Below, piece after piece: positions 36,387-45,105 of a stretch of 64,000 nt of DNA. The notes under the pieces are model-generated. The model saw only the letters and a program-made list of their open reading frames with translations. It was not told where the DNA came from and did not search any database. The number at the start of each line of letters is the position of its first letter. The first letter of the stretch is position 1. The DNA lies in contig JAAXJF010000098.1 of assembly GCA_012269985.1 (NCBI GenBank), forward strand, positions 1 to 64,000. Reading direction: 5' to 3'. The translations under genes were made by a program, and so were the position numbers. The stretch is from Acidimicrobiaceae bacterium. Lineage in GTDB: Bacteria > Actinomycetota > Acidimicrobiia > Acidimicrobiales > Ilumatobacteraceae.

Positions 36387-37814
36387 ATGTCGATCGACGA
36401 CAACACAATTGACCAGCGGCATCTTGATGCAATTGCGAATGCTGATCATGTTCCGTACTGGCTTGACGGCGCTCACGCCCCTGACACAAACGCCACTCTC
36501 GTTCGTACCGAGAGCTGTGACCTGTGTGTCATCGGTGGCGGTTACACCGGTTTGTGGACAGCGATCATTGCAAAAGAACGCGACGCATCTCGCGACATCG
36601 TTCTTATCGATTCCGGACCTGTAGGGGGTGCAGCGTCTGGCCGCAATGGCGGCTTCATGGACGCCAGCCTCACACATGGAATTTCAAACGGGTTCCGCCA
36701 TTTTCCTGATGACATCGAAGTTCTTGAAGAACTTGGAATGAAGAATCTTGATGACATCGAACTTGCACTCCAGCGATATGGAATTGAATGCGACTATCAG
36801 CGAAACGGCGTGATCGAGGTTGTTGCCGAGCATCATCCTTCGTCGTATGAGACCGATCTCCATGAAGAGTTCGACCTCTTGCGACGTCTCGGGCATGAGG
36901 TCGACTGGCTAGATCAAGAACAGATGCGCGCGGCGGTGAACTCACCGACCTTTAAGGGTGGACTGTGGGATAAGAACGGCTCCGCTCTTGTCGACCCTGC
37001 GCGACTCGTGTGGGGCCTCAAATCGGTTGCAGAGCGCCTCGGCGTTCGCATCTACGAAGACACCAAAGCAACCAACCTTGAACGGGATGGCGTCGGTGTG
37101 CTCGTCACCACTCAACTCGGCCAGATCCGCGCCGGTCGTGTGGCCCTCGCGACAAATGCGTTCAAGCCACTACTGCGGCGCATCTCGAATTACATCGCTC
37201 CGGTCTATGACTACTGCATGACCACCGAGCCCCTCACCGATGATCAACTGGCAAGCATCGGTTGGGCGGGCCGCCAAGGTCTGTCTGACAACGCAAACCA
37301 GTTTCACTACTACCGGCTCACCTCTGACAACCGAATCTTGTGGGGCGGTTACGACGCCATCTACTACTGGCGTGGACGGGTGTCGTCAGAACTCGAAAGC
37401 CGACCGGAGTCATGGGCGAAGCTCAGCACCCACTTCTTCGAAACGTTCCCGCAACTCGAGGACGTGCAGTTCAGCCACATGTGGGGCGGAGCCATCGACA
37501 CCTCAAGCCGTTTCACCGTCTTCTGGGGCCGCGCGATGGGCGGGCGTGTTGGCTACGCACTTGGCTATACCGGCCTCGGTGTCGCCGCAGCACGCTTCGG
37601 AGCCGCCACCATGCTCGATCTGCTGTATGGGCGTCGCTCACTTGCCGCACAAACATCCTTGGCAAAAGAAAAACCATGGCCGTTCCCACCCGAGCCATTT
37701 AGGTTCATGGGTATTCAAGCAACTCGTTGGTCGCTCGAACGAGAAGACAAAACCGGTCGGCGCAACCTGTGGCTGAAGGCACTCGACAAGGTTGGCCTCG
37801 GATTCGACTCATGA
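36387..37814 (+). CDS. FAD-dependent amine/amino-acid oxidoreductase (DadA family)
   Basis: A 475-residue flavoprotein of the glycine oxidase / D-amino-acid dehydrogenase family. The dinucleotide fold is CDLCVIGGGYTGLWTAIIAKE (about 46-66), followed by DSGPVGGAASGRNGGF, a pattern shared with gamma-glutamylputrescine oxidases. A later glycine-rich FAD loop is GRVGYALGYTGLGVAAARFGA. Substrate is unknown. It is placed between coxM and the MoxR gene of the Mo-hydroxylase cluster, 40 nt after coxM. Confidence 0.85.
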   Translation: MSIDDNTIDQRHLDAIANADHVPYWLDGAHAPDTNATLVRTESCDLCVIGGGYTGLWTAIIAKERDASRDIVLIDSGPVGGAASGRNGGFMDASLTHGISNGFRHFPDDIEVLEELGMKNLDDIELALQRYGIECDYQRNGVIEVVAEHHPSSYETDLHEEFDLLRRLGHEVDWLDQEQMRAAVNSPTFKGGLWDKNGSALVDPARLVWGLKSVAERLGVRIYEDTKATNLERDGVGVLVTTQLGQIRAGRVALATNAFKPLLRRISNYIAPVYDYCMTTEPLTDDQLASIGWAGRQGLSDNANQFHYYRLTSDNRILWGGYDAIYYWRGRVSSELESRPESWAKLSTHFFETFPQLEDVQFSHMWGGAIDTSSRFTVFWGRAMGGRVGYALGYTGLGVAAARFGAATMLDLLYGRRSLAAQTSLAKEKPWPFPPEPFRFMGIQATRWSLEREDKTGRRNLWLKALDKVGLGFDS

Positions 37815-37846
37815 CCCCACAAGATGCTGTCGAGCAATCACTCAAC

Positions 37847-37852
37847 TAGCCT
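37847..37852 (+). promoter_or_regulatory. TAnnnT -10 box of the MoxR gene (leaderless)
   Basis: TAGCCT ends 6 nt before the GTG at 37859. This starts the run of maturation genes as a separate transcript. Confidence 0.55.
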
Positions 37853-37858
37853 GACACC

Positions 37859-38752
37859 GTGTCTGCTGACGATGTTCGAAACGCACTCTCCTCGGTCGGT
37901 TACCTCGCCGATGACGGGCTCTCAACGGCTGTCTTTCTCTCGATGGAACTCCATCGACCCCTCATGCTTGAAGGTGATGCCGGAGTCGGCAAGACCGAGT
38001 TAGCGAAAGCCCTTGGCACATGGACGGGCGGTGAACTCATTCGCCTGCAGTGTTACGAAGGCATCGATGCCGCTCAGGCGGTGTACGACTGGGATTACGC
38101 TCGTCAATTGCTGCACCTGCGAGCCGCTGAGGCGACTGGGGAATCATCGCGCCAAACATCCGAAGCGCTAGAAGCTGAACTTTACGATGAGCGGTTTCTC
38201 ATACGGCGGCCGCTACTCCAAGCAATCGCAAGCACTACCGGGGTGCCACCCGTCCTCCTGATCGATGAGATCGACCGAGCAGATGATGAATTTGAGGCGT
38301 ACCTCCTCGAAATCCTCTCCGACTATCAGATCACTGTTCCTGAAATTGGAACATTTCGTGCAGAGCAACCCCCGCTCGTGATTCTCACCTCCAACCGCAC
38401 CCGAGACGTGCACGATGCCCTGAAACGCCGTTGTCTCTACCACTGGGTTGAGCATCCAGAAGTCGACCGTGAGGCTGAGATTGTGCGGCTACGAGTGCCA
38501 GACATTGCGCCGAGCCTCGCCACAGAAGTGGCGCAAGCGGTGGAGTTCATTCGGAGTCTTGACCTCTACAAGCCTCCTGGCATCGCTGAAACCATTGACT
38601 GGGCGACCGCCCTTCAACGCTTGGGGGCCATCAATCTCACCACCGAATCGATCTCGTCAACACTCGGCACTGTCGTGAAATATCGTGAGGACGCTGAGCG
38701 CATCAACTCGACGGGCCTCGATCAGGTGGTCGAACATGCAAGCCGCACGTAA
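37859..38752 (+). CDS. coxD: MoxR-type AAA ATPase (CoxD-like)
   Basis: A 297-residue AAA+ ATPase. Walker A is GDAGVGKT at 39-46, Walker B VLLIDEIDRADDEFEAYLLEIL, followed by the sensor segment ILTSNRTRDVHDALKRRCLYHW. In CO dehydrogenase clusters CoxD works with the VWA protein CoxE in maturing the molybdenum active site. Here the VWA gene follows 3 nt after the stop, supporting that role. GTG start. Confidence 0.88.
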   Translation: MSADDVRNALSSVGYLADDGLSTAVFLSMELHRPLMLEGDAGVGKTELAKALGTWTGGELIRLQCYEGIDAAQAVYDWDYARQLLHLRAAEATGESSRQTSEALEAELYDERFLIRRPLLQAIASTTGVPPVLLIDEIDRADDEFEAYLLEILSDYQITVPEIGTFRAEQPPLVILTSNRTRDVHDALKRRCLYHWVEHPEVDREAEIVRLRVPDIAPSLATEVAQAVEFIRSLDLYKPPGIAETIDWATALQRLGAINLTTESISSTLGTVVKYREDAERINSTGLDQVVEHASRT

Positions 38753-39949
38753 ATGACAACAACCCAACCAGTTCGCCTTTCCGCAGGGCTTGCAGTTGCA
38801 TTCGTCGACGCATTGCGAGCGGAGGGAATTGCGATTCCCACAAGCAGCACCATCGGTTATGTCGACGCCCTTACCGCTGTCGGTATCGAGAGTGAATCTG
38901 GTGTCTACTGGAGTGGCCGGGCGTGTCTCGTCACTCGACCTGAAGACATCGACACCTATGACGCTGTCTTTGAACGGTTCTGGTTCGCAACTGGAGCAGG
39001 TGAACTCACTTCGTCGCTCACCGAAGAATTCACCCTCGCAATGGATTCAGATGATGGTGACGACGGTGCAGACGGCGAGCACGACGACACCCAACTTGAT
39101 GCCCCGCCACCGATAGAACTTCGATTCTCCTCTGCGGAAATTCTTCGACAAAAAGACTTCGCCGAGTGGACTGACGCCGAACTTGCAGAGTCACAGCGAC
39201 TCATGCGCCAGTTGCGCTTTGTCGGCTCTCCACGACGATCACTTCGCCTCACCCCAACACCTCGCTCTGGCTCGCGACTCGACCTTCGCCGCACCGTGCG
39301 ATCAGCTCTTGCAGCCGATGGAGAACCGATCCGTCAGCATTTTCGCCGCAGGTCGTCGCGACCTCGTCGACTCGTCTTGCTGCTCGATGTGAGCGGATCG
39401 ATGGAGCCATATGCACGAGCGCTGATCAGGTTTGCTCATGCAGCGGTTGCGGGCCGACAACGTGTCGAAGTGTTCGCGGTCGGAACTCGGTTGACTCGAA
39501 TCACCCGGGAGCTCGCCCGAAGAGACGTCGATGAGGCCATCGATCGTGCGGCAGATGCGGTCACCGACTGGAGTGGTGGCACGCGGCTCGGTGAAGGGTT
39601 ACGACGTTTCAACCGAGATTGGGGCCAGCGCGGAATGGCGCGTGGGGCGATCGTCGTCATTCTGTCTGATGGTTGGGATCGCGGTGACCCCGAAGCGCTC
39701 GGTGAGCAAATGCAACGACTGCAGCGGCTCACCCACCGTTTGGTGTGGGTAAACCCGCTCAAAGTGACACCTGGCTATGCCCCGCTCGCGAGGGGCATGG
39801 CAGCGGCTCTCCCGTTTGTTGACGAATTCGTTGAAGGTCACAGTTTGAACGCCCTTGAAGAGCTCGCAAACATCATCGGTGGTGCACAAGATCGAAGAAT
39901 CGGTAACACTGTGGTGTCACAACGCCCTCAAGAGGAAAGGACGCCATGA
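38753..39949 (+). CDS. coxE: VWA-domain protein (CoxE-like)
   Basis: A 398-residue partner of the MoxR ATPase. The N-terminal half is helical with an Asp-rich stretch (about 98-117, DSDDGDDGADGEHDD). The VWA domain starts near residue 205 with the metal-binding MIDAS motif D212-x-S214-G-S216 in LLLDVSGSMEPYARAL, and later DWSGGTRLGEGL and LSDGWDRGD. MoxR-VWA pairs act as chaperones in metal cofactor insertion. The stop overlaps the next gene by ATGA. Confidence 0.88.
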   Translation: MTTTQPVRLSAGLAVAFVDALRAEGIAIPTSSTIGYVDALTAVGIESESGVYWSGRACLVTRPEDIDTYDAVFERFWFATGAGELTSSLTEEFTLAMDSDDGDDGADGEHDDTQLDAPPPIELRFSSAEILRQKDFAEWTDAELAESQRLMRQLRFVGSPRRSLRLTPTPRSGSRLDLRRTVRSALAADGEPIRQHFRRRSSRPRRLVLLLDVSGSMEPYARALIRFAHAAVAGRQRVEVFAVGTRLTRITRELARRDVDEAIDRAADAVTDWSGGTRLGEGLRRFNRDWGQRGMARGAIVVILSDGWDRGDPEALGEQMQRLQRLTHRLVWVNPLKVTPGYAPLARGMAAALPFVDEFVEGHSLNALEELANIIGGAQDRRIGNTVVSQRPQEERTP

Positions 39950-40263
39950 AAGAGTTGCTTGACGATCTTGACCGCTGGCGCACAGCCGGCAACCGTGTCG
40001 CTCTTGCCCGCGTCGTTGATGTGGAGGGCTCGGGGCCACGCGGCCCGGGAGCGGCAATGGCGGTGAGCCTAGAAGGTGAAGTCGTGGGCAGCGTGAGTGG
40101 TGGCTGCGTTGAAGGTGCAGTCGTGACTGAAGCGCTCTCACTACTTCACGGCGAGCGAGAGCCCGGCATTGTCACCTTTGGCTACAGCGATGATGAAGCG
40201 TTTGCTGTCGGCCTGACGTGCGGCGGCACGATTCGCTTGTTCATTGAGGAGTTCAACTGGTGA
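39946..40263 (+). CDS. XdhC/CoxI N-terminal domain protein
   Basis: A 105-residue protein made of the XdhC N-terminal domain only: LARVVDVEGSGPRGPGAAMAVSLEG, then VVGSVSGGCVEGAVV with the conserved cysteine. XdhC proteins bind molybdopterin cofactor, help sulfurate it and insert it into hydroxylases. The Rossmann part is supplied by the next gene, which overlaps as GTGA. A split XdhC of this kind is common in actinobacterial Mo-hydroxylase clusters. Confidence 0.88.
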   Translation: MKELLDDLDRWRTAGNRVALARVVDVEGSGPRGPGAAMAVSLEGEVVGSVSGGCVEGAVVTEALSLLHGEREPGIVTFGYSDDEAFAVGLTCGGTIRLFIEEFNW

Positions 40264-41063
40264 CGCTCTCCAACCGCCTCTCAGAACGCGTGCGATCTGG
40301 TGATCCGGTTGCTCTTGCAACGGTGATTGAAGGCGAAGGCGTAGGCAACCACCTCCTCATCATTCCTGGTGAAGAGTCCGACGGTTCCCTTGGTCATCCT
40401 GACCTTGATCGAGTCGTGCATCGAGATGGCCTTGCCGAACTCGAGGCAGGCCGATCTGGCATCCGCACATACGGTCCGGAAGGACAAACCACCCCCGAAG
40501 ATCTGGAGGGAACCCCCACCGTCAGGGTGTTCGTTGAGAGCTGGGCGCCACCACCACAAATGTGGATATTTGGGGCTGTTGATTTCACCGCCGCTTTGGC
40601 TCGGGTCGCAAAGATTCTTGGCTACCGAGTTCTTGTCTGTGATGCTCGGGAGATCTTTGCGACGGGCCGCCGATTTCCAATGGCTGACGAGGTTCGGGTT
40701 ACCTGGCCGAGTCCGGTATTCGATGAGCGTGGCGAGACCCTCGGGCCGAGAGATGCGGTCTGCATTCTTACCCACGATCCCAAATTTGATGTCCCGGCGG
40801 TGCAGGGTGCGCTTGCTACCCGTGTTGGCTACATCGGAGTCATGGGCAGTCGCACCACTCATGAACGTCGGCTTGAACGACTTGCTGAGGCCGGGATCAC
40901 ATCGAATCATGACCTTGAGCGGCTGATGTCGCCAATTGGGCTTGACCTAGGAGCTCGAACACCAGAAGAGACCGCTATTTCGATTTGTGCGGAAATTATT
41001 GCGAATCGCACCGGTCGAACTGCCTCTCGCCTGCGCACCGGCTCAGGTCCGATTCACCCCTGA
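40260..41063 (+). CDS. xdhC: XdhC-family maturation protein (Rossmann domain)
   Basis: A 267-residue protein. Residues 1-90 resemble a degenerate XdhC N-terminal domain without the GSxPR and GGCVE motifs. Residues 97-260 are the XdhC Rossmann domain: MWIFGAVDFTAALARVAKILGYRVLVCDAREIFATGRRFP, AVCILTHDPKFDVPA, GYIGVMGSRTTHERRLERL and DLGARTPEETAISI. Together with the preceding small protein it would form a complete insertion factor. The 3' end overlaps the convergent NlpC/P60 gene by 10 nt. Confidence 0.88.
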   Translation: MTLSNRLSERVRSGDPVALATVIEGEGVGNHLLIIPGEESDGSLGHPDLDRVVHRDGLAELEAGRSGIRTYGPEGQTTPEDLEGTPTVRVFVESWAPPPQMWIFGAVDFTAALARVAKILGYRVLVCDAREIFATGRRFPMADEVRVTWPSPVFDERGETLGPRDAVCILTHDPKFDVPAVQGALATRVGYIGVMGSRTTHERRLERLAEAGITSNHDLERLMSPIGLDLGARTPEETAISICAEIIANRTGRTASRLRTGSGPIHP

Positions 41064-41719
41064 GATATCTCTGATGTGAGTGGGTCAGCGAAGCGCACCC
41101 AACCTGCACGATCCTCAGACAACGTGCCGTACTCGACGGTTCGACCTCTCGCCGGGCTGTGAACAATGAGACTGTCCACCCCGAGGTACAACATGATGTG
41201 CCCTGGGTACCACGCAAGGTCGCCAACTCGTGCGTTCTCAGGGTCGACTCGATCGGCTGACCGGTACTGATATCGACTCGATCGCGGGAGGTCAACTCCC
41301 GCCCGATCCCACGCATAGCCGGTGAGCCCTGAGCAGTCGAATGACACCCCTTCTTCTTCGGTGTACCGCTTATATGGAACTCCGACTTGAGTAAGGGCGG
41401 CGAGCGCTGCACGTTGGCCACCGAGGTCACCCTCGGCCCATGAGTTCTGAACCTTTTCGGGCAACATTCCTACGCTGATGGCTACCTGAGCGGCGGTTTC
41501 GCTTCTCGCTTCGACGTACTCGAGGTAGGCAACGGTGTCGCCGTTGTGTTGCCATCGTTCGAAGGCACTAAGGGCGCGCTCTGCGTGAGCGGCAACCACC
41601 GGGTCGTTGCCGATGTACTCACCGGCCAAGACAGACGCAGGATGCCACTGCATCGTGGCCATAAATGTCAGGGCAGCCATCGCAAGACGAAGGGCAACGT
41701 TCGCTCGGGGGGATTTCAT
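41054..41719 (-). CDS. Secreted NlpC/P60 peptidoglycan endopeptidase
   Basis: A 221-residue exported hydrolase. A signal peptide (about 1-33, ending near VLAGEY) is followed by a helical region and a C-terminal NlpC/P60 domain with the catalytic Cys129 in SFDCSGLTGYAW, His174 in YPGHIMLYLG and a third polar residue at His187. Such enzymes cut peptide stems in peptidoglycan. It opposes the Mo-hydroxylase genes and is not expected to belong to them functionally. The 128-bp region upstream is AT-rich and divergent with the MocA gene. Confidence 0.88.
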   Translation of the reverse strand: MKSPRANVALRLAMAALTFMATMQWHPASVLAGEYIGNDPVVAAHAERALSAFERWQHNGDTVAYLEYVEARSETAAQVAISVGMLPEKVQNSWAEGDLGGQRAALAALTQVGVPYKRYTEEEGVSFDCSGLTGYAWDRAGVDLPRSSRYQYRSADRVDPENARVGDLAWYPGHIMLYLGVDSLIVHSPARGRTVEYGTLSEDRAGWVRFADPLTSEISQG

Positions 41720-41835
41720 TATGGTGTCCGCACAACAACGACTCTGTTTGATGTCGTTTCGTCATACTACCTTCATCATTTCGTAATATTTCCTCGCAGC
41801 AATGCCTCCCGGCGACAAACAATCTCAAAACCCGC

Positions 41836-41841
41836 AAGAAT
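41836..41841 (+). promoter_or_regulatory. Probable -10 box of mocA
   Basis: AAGAAT ends 6 nt before the GTG at 41848, the leaderless spacing, with the first base off consensus. Confidence 0.35.
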
Positions 41842-41847
41842 GGGAAC

Positions 41848-42438
41848 GTGACGTTCGAAGGTCCGACCGTTGGCATCCTGCTCGCTGCAGGAGCAGGCAC
41901 GCGATTCACCGCTAATGAACACAAACTCCATGCCACGATCGGAGGGGTAGCGGTCTGGCAACACTCTCTCCAACAGTTACTTGCCGCTCACATCGGGCCC
42001 ACCATCGTCGTTACCGGAGCCACCCCACTCGAACTCGACCCCTACGAGGTCCACGAAGTGCACAACCCTGACTGGGCGCACGGGCAAGCCACCTCACTGC
42101 TCGCAGGCATCACCTTCGCGCAGCACCATCAAGCTGCGGCGGCGGTCATCGGACTTGCTGATCAGCCCGGAATTTCCCCTGAAGCATGGCAACGAGTCGC
42201 AAGTACAGATGCCGTCATCGCCACCGCCTCATATGGCGGTGAGCCAGGTCACCCCGTGAGAATTGACGCGTCGCTGTGGCCGCAATTACCCAAAACTGGA
42301 GATTTTGGAGCAAGAGCCTTGCTCCGTAAGTATGAGCATCTCGTTGAGCGGATACCCTGCTCAGGGTCTCCTTTCGACATCGACACAACCAAGGACTTAG
42401 ACGAATGGCTGAAACAATCACCAACGAGTTCACCGTAA
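41848..42438 (+). CDS. mocA: Molybdenum cofactor cytidylyltransferase (MocA-like)
   Basis: A 196-residue nucleotidyltransferase that joins CTP to Mo-molybdopterin to make the MCD cofactor used by CoxL-type enzymes. It begins TVGILLAAGAGTRFTANEHKLHATIGG, the L-A-A-G-x-G-T-R-x-x-x-x-K signature, with AVIGLADQPGISPEAW and GGEPGHPVRIDASLW as later family motifs. GTG start. The 3' end overlaps coxG by 34 nt. Presence in this cluster supports MCD rather than MGD as the cofactor. Confidence 0.87.
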   Translation: MTFEGPTVGILLAAGAGTRFTANEHKLHATIGGVAVWQHSLQQLLAAHIGPTIVVTGATPLELDPYEVHEVHNPDWAHGQATSLLAGITFAQHHQAAAAVIGLADQPGISPEAWQRVASTDAVIATASYGGEPGHPVRIDASLWPQLPKTGDFGARALLRKYEHLVERIPCSGSPFDIDTTKDLDEWLKQSPTSSP

Positions 42439-43109
42439 ATCGCCCCATCGACGAGGCGTGGGCAGTGCTCTGCGACGTCGAGCGAATTGCGCCCTGCCTG
42501 CCAGGCGCCCAACTCCAAGAAATCGAAGACGAAACGTTCCGGGGAGTCGTGAAAATCAAACTCGGCGCCGTGAACGCAAACTTCAAAGGCGAAGCGAAGT
42601 TTGTCGAGCGCGACGACGCTAACTACAAAGCAGTTCTTGCAGCGTCAGGGCGAGACACCGGCGGACGTGGAAATGCAAGCGCAGACGTCACCGCCGAAGC
42701 CACGGCCCTCTCCCCCACCAGCACTCAGTGCACCGTTACCGCTGAACTCCACATCAGCGGCAAAGTTGCCCAGTTCGGGCGCGGCATCATGGGTGATGTC
42801 TCGAAAAAATTGATGGATCAATTCTCCGCCAACCTCAACACGATGCTTGATGAGCAACCAGCGATCGACACCGACTCTCCTGCCGAGTCTGAGTCGACCG
42901 ATACCGAAGAAGAAGCAGCCGAACCAGCAACCACACCTGACAGCGATAACACCGGTGAAGCCGACCGCCCTCGAGTTCGTAAAATCGAAGGCCCTGCCGC
43001 TGAGCCAATCGACGTCGCAGGTCTCGCCGGGCCCGCAGTGCTCAAGCGTTTCCTTCCGGTTGCCGTCGGCATCATCGTCGTCATCTTGCTCATTCGCGCC
43101 CGGCGGTGA
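42405..43109 (+). CDS. coxG: CoxG-type SRPBCC protein with membrane anchor
   Basis: A 234-residue protein. Residues 1-145 form the carbon monoxide dehydrogenase subunit G domain (START-like fold), with NEFTVNRPIDEAWAVLCDVERIAPCLPGAQL. An acidic linker rich in Glu, Asp and Thr (150-190) leads to a C-terminal membrane helix (about 215-231, FLPVAVGIIVVILLI). CoxG anchors the hydroxylase to the membrane or passes electrons to quinones. The start overlaps mocA by 34 nt and the stop overlaps the next gene as GTGA. Confidence 0.88.
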   Translation: MAETITNEFTVNRPIDEAWAVLCDVERIAPCLPGAQLQEIEDETFRGVVKIKLGAVNANFKGEAKFVERDDANYKAVLAASGRDTGGRGNASADVTAEATALSPTSTQCTVTAELHISGKVAQFGRGIMGDVSKKLMDQFSANLNTMLDEQPAIDTDSPAESESTDTEEEAAEPATTPDSDNTGEADRPRVRKIEGPAAEPIDVAGLAGPAVLKRFLPVAVGIIVVILLIRARR

Positions 43110-44029
43110 CCTACTCGCACCCAAATGATCGTGAGCGGGTCACCGAACTCCTCGGCCGCCCACCAATGGGACCGTTCTCGGTCGTGCATCGGAATGGTCA
43201 GGGTGATCCGGTCGTCATCGAAAATGCGCCCTTTCTCGATGACGGAACCCCAATGCCAACGCGTTACTGGCTCGTCGGTACTGACGAGACCTATGCAGTA
43301 GCTGTTCTTGAAGCAAATGGCGGCGTCCGCCAGGCCGAACGCGACATCGATGAAGATCTCATCACCGCCGCCCATGATCGACATCAGATTTCTCGAGAAG
43401 CAAGAATTCCCGAAGACCACGAAGGTCCGGTGCCATCTGGAGGCATCGGGGGCACACGTCGAGGAGTCAAATGTCTGCACGCCCACTACGCCTGTTTTCT
43501 CGCAGGTGAAGATGACCCGGTCGGCAAGTGGGTGCATCATCAACTTGGATTCGGGGTGTGCAGGCTTGAACTGAACGATCCCGAAACCACCGTTGTGATC
43601 GAGGGAACGACATTCACCATTCCTACCCAAATGAGCGCCATCAATGAGCGGCTCGCACATGGCTCATATGCCGACCCTGCTGAACTCACCAACATCATCG
43701 GCGAGATCACCGATGCATTCGATGATGCTCTACGAATTCATGATCTTGGCCGCCCACATGACATTGACCTTGCCATCACCGGGCCATACGGACAGGGGCT
43801 CGCACGTTTAGAGAGTGGATCTGAAACCTGCGAGCACGCGTCAATCGATCGAGATACAGCAGAAGAACTGTTCCGCCTGCTCGCAACCGACAACGCAACC
43901 GACCGCGTCGACCACCCCGGACTTCTCGAAACCGATGGCGATCTTCTTGGAGCGGTGTGTGTCATGGTCGCCCTCGGGCGGCTCCTTAACCCAGCACAAA
44001 TCGATCTTGGCTCGGCGCCCTCGTCATGA
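43106..44029 (+). CDS. DUF501-domain protein with C-terminal extension
   Basis: A 307-residue protein. Residues 1-170 match DUF501, with LLGRPPMGPFSVVHRNGQGDPVVIENAPFLDDGTPMPTRYWLVG and KCLHAHYACFLAGEDDPVGKW (shown in parts). The remaining 130 residues, with DAFDDALRIHDLGRPHDIDLAITGPYGQG, are not a domain I recognise. DUF501 genes usually follow eno-ftsB and precede an exopolyphosphatase; here the gene has moved behind coxG. Function unknown. GTG start overlapping coxG. Confidence 0.7.
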   Translation: MTYSHPNDRERVTELLGRPPMGPFSVVHRNGQGDPVVIENAPFLDDGTPMPTRYWLVGTDETYAVAVLEANGGVRQAERDIDEDLITAAHDRHQISREARIPEDHEGPVPSGGIGGTRRGVKCLHAHYACFLAGEDDPVGKWVHHQLGFGVCRLELNDPETTVVIEGTTFTIPTQMSAINERLAHGSYADPAELTNIIGEITDAFDDALRIHDLGRPHDIDLAITGPYGQGLARLESGSETCEHASIDRDTAEELFRLLATDNATDRVDHPGLLETDGDLLGAVCVMVALGRLLNPAQIDLGSAPSS

Positions 44030-44676
44030 TTCGATCCCGACACCATCGTTGGAATCCTCCGACCCTGTCGGGAAACCGCCTTCAACTGCGGCCACTCAAC
44101 GATGACGACTTCTCCTCTTGGAGCGAAGTTCGTCTACGCAATGCTGACTGGCTGCTGCGCTGGGAACCACTTCGCCCCGAATATGCGCCTGACCCGGCCG
44201 TCGAGCGGTCTGCCTTCGTCAATCGGTGTCGAGCTCGCGAGCGTGAAACAGCAGCCGACCAGGCCTACCCGTTTGGCATCTTTGTGAGCGGACAACTCGT
44301 CGGAGAGATCAACCTCAACAATGTTGTGCGTGGGGCACTCCAATCGGGGACGCTCGGATATTGGATCGACCAAGCGCACGCAGGAAACTCGTACATGTCA
44401 GAAGCAGTCGTGGTCATGCTGAGTTTCGCGTTCGATCGACTTGACCTCCATCGGGTCGAAATCTGCATCGTCCCTCGCAATTCGAACAGCAAGCGAGTTG
44501 TTGAGAAGATCGGACTCCGCTTCGAAGGAACAGCCGAGCGCTACCTCCAAATCGCCGGCGTCTGGGAAGACCACCTTCGGTATGCCATCACATCTGAAGA
44601 ATGGACAGAGCGCGCGGACGACCTACTCAATGAGTGGGCTCGCAACTCGACAAATGACGTTGCGCCACCTACCTGA
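44026..44676 (+). CDS. GNAT acetyltransferase, RimJ/RimL type
   Basis: A 216-residue N-acetyltransferase. It has LQLRPLNDDDFSSWSEVRLRNADWLLRWEP at the start, the central GEINLNNVVRGALQSGTLGYWID strand and the acetyl-CoA binding region HAGNSYMSEAVVVMLSFAFDRLDLHRVEICIVPRN with KRVVEKIGLRFEG. The likely target is a protein N-terminus such as a ribosomal protein, by family analogy. The start overlaps the DUF501 stop by ATGA. Confidence 0.9.
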   Translation: MIRSRHHRWNPPTLSGNRLQLRPLNDDDFSSWSEVRLRNADWLLRWEPLRPEYAPDPAVERSAFVNRCRARERETAADQAYPFGIFVSGQLVGEINLNNVVRGALQSGTLGYWIDQAHAGNSYMSEAVVVMLSFAFDRLDLHRVEICIVPRNSNSKRVVEKIGLRFEGTAERYLQIAGVWEDHLRYAITSEEWTERADDLLNEWARNSTNDVAPPT

Positions 44677-44690
44677 GCGCAGATAACTCG

Positions 44691-45005
44691 TTAGGCGAGT
44701 CGTTCGATTGCAGCGATGCGCTTCTGGCGCAAGACGGTGCGACGCTTCCACATCTTCGTCTTCCAGTGGCGCCTATTTCGCTTGGCCTTAGCGAGCTTCG
44801 TCTTCGCAAGCTCTGCATCTCGGTGCCGCATTGGCTTCCACGCCTCGCCAGGCTCGTGGACATCGACAGGATCAGTCCCCGAACTCAACTCATGAGCAAG
44901 TTGATCGAGTTGCACATGAATCCTGTGGCGCTCACCATGGGCGTGCGCACGCAATTCCTGTTTCGGCGGCAACTGGAATTCTGAATTCCTATGACGCTGA
45001 CTCAT
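44691..45005 (-). CDS. Small basic, His/Arg-rich protein of unknown function
   Basis: A 104-residue hydrophilic protein with an N-terminal HAHGERHRIHVQLDQLAHEL helix, then DPVDVHEPGEAW, and a strongly basic C-terminal helix KTKLAKAKRNRRHWKTKMWKRR. It could bind nucleic acid or the ribosome, but nothing proves this. The start at 45005 is well supported: AAAGGAGG ends 6 nt upstream. Convergent with the acetyltransferase gene, only 14 bp away. Confidence 0.7.
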   Translation of the reverse strand: MSQRHRNSEFQLPPKQELRAHAHGERHRIHVQLDQLAHELSSGTDPVDVHEPGEAWKPMRHRDAELAKTKLAKAKRNRRHWKTKMWKRRTVLRQKRIAAIERLA

Positions 45006-45105
45006 CGGATACCTCCTTTTGAAGTGGTGGTAATCCTCCCCCTGCGTGCGACTGTACCTCATTTCGCGAGACCGAAATTCACGTTTTCGGTCGTTGGGAA
45101 CTTCG

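Noticed and set aside
36387-37814. Oxidoreductase as a subunit of the Mo-hydroxylase
   Set aside because: It is a complete DadA-type flavoprotein unrelated to CoxM; only its position links it to the cluster.
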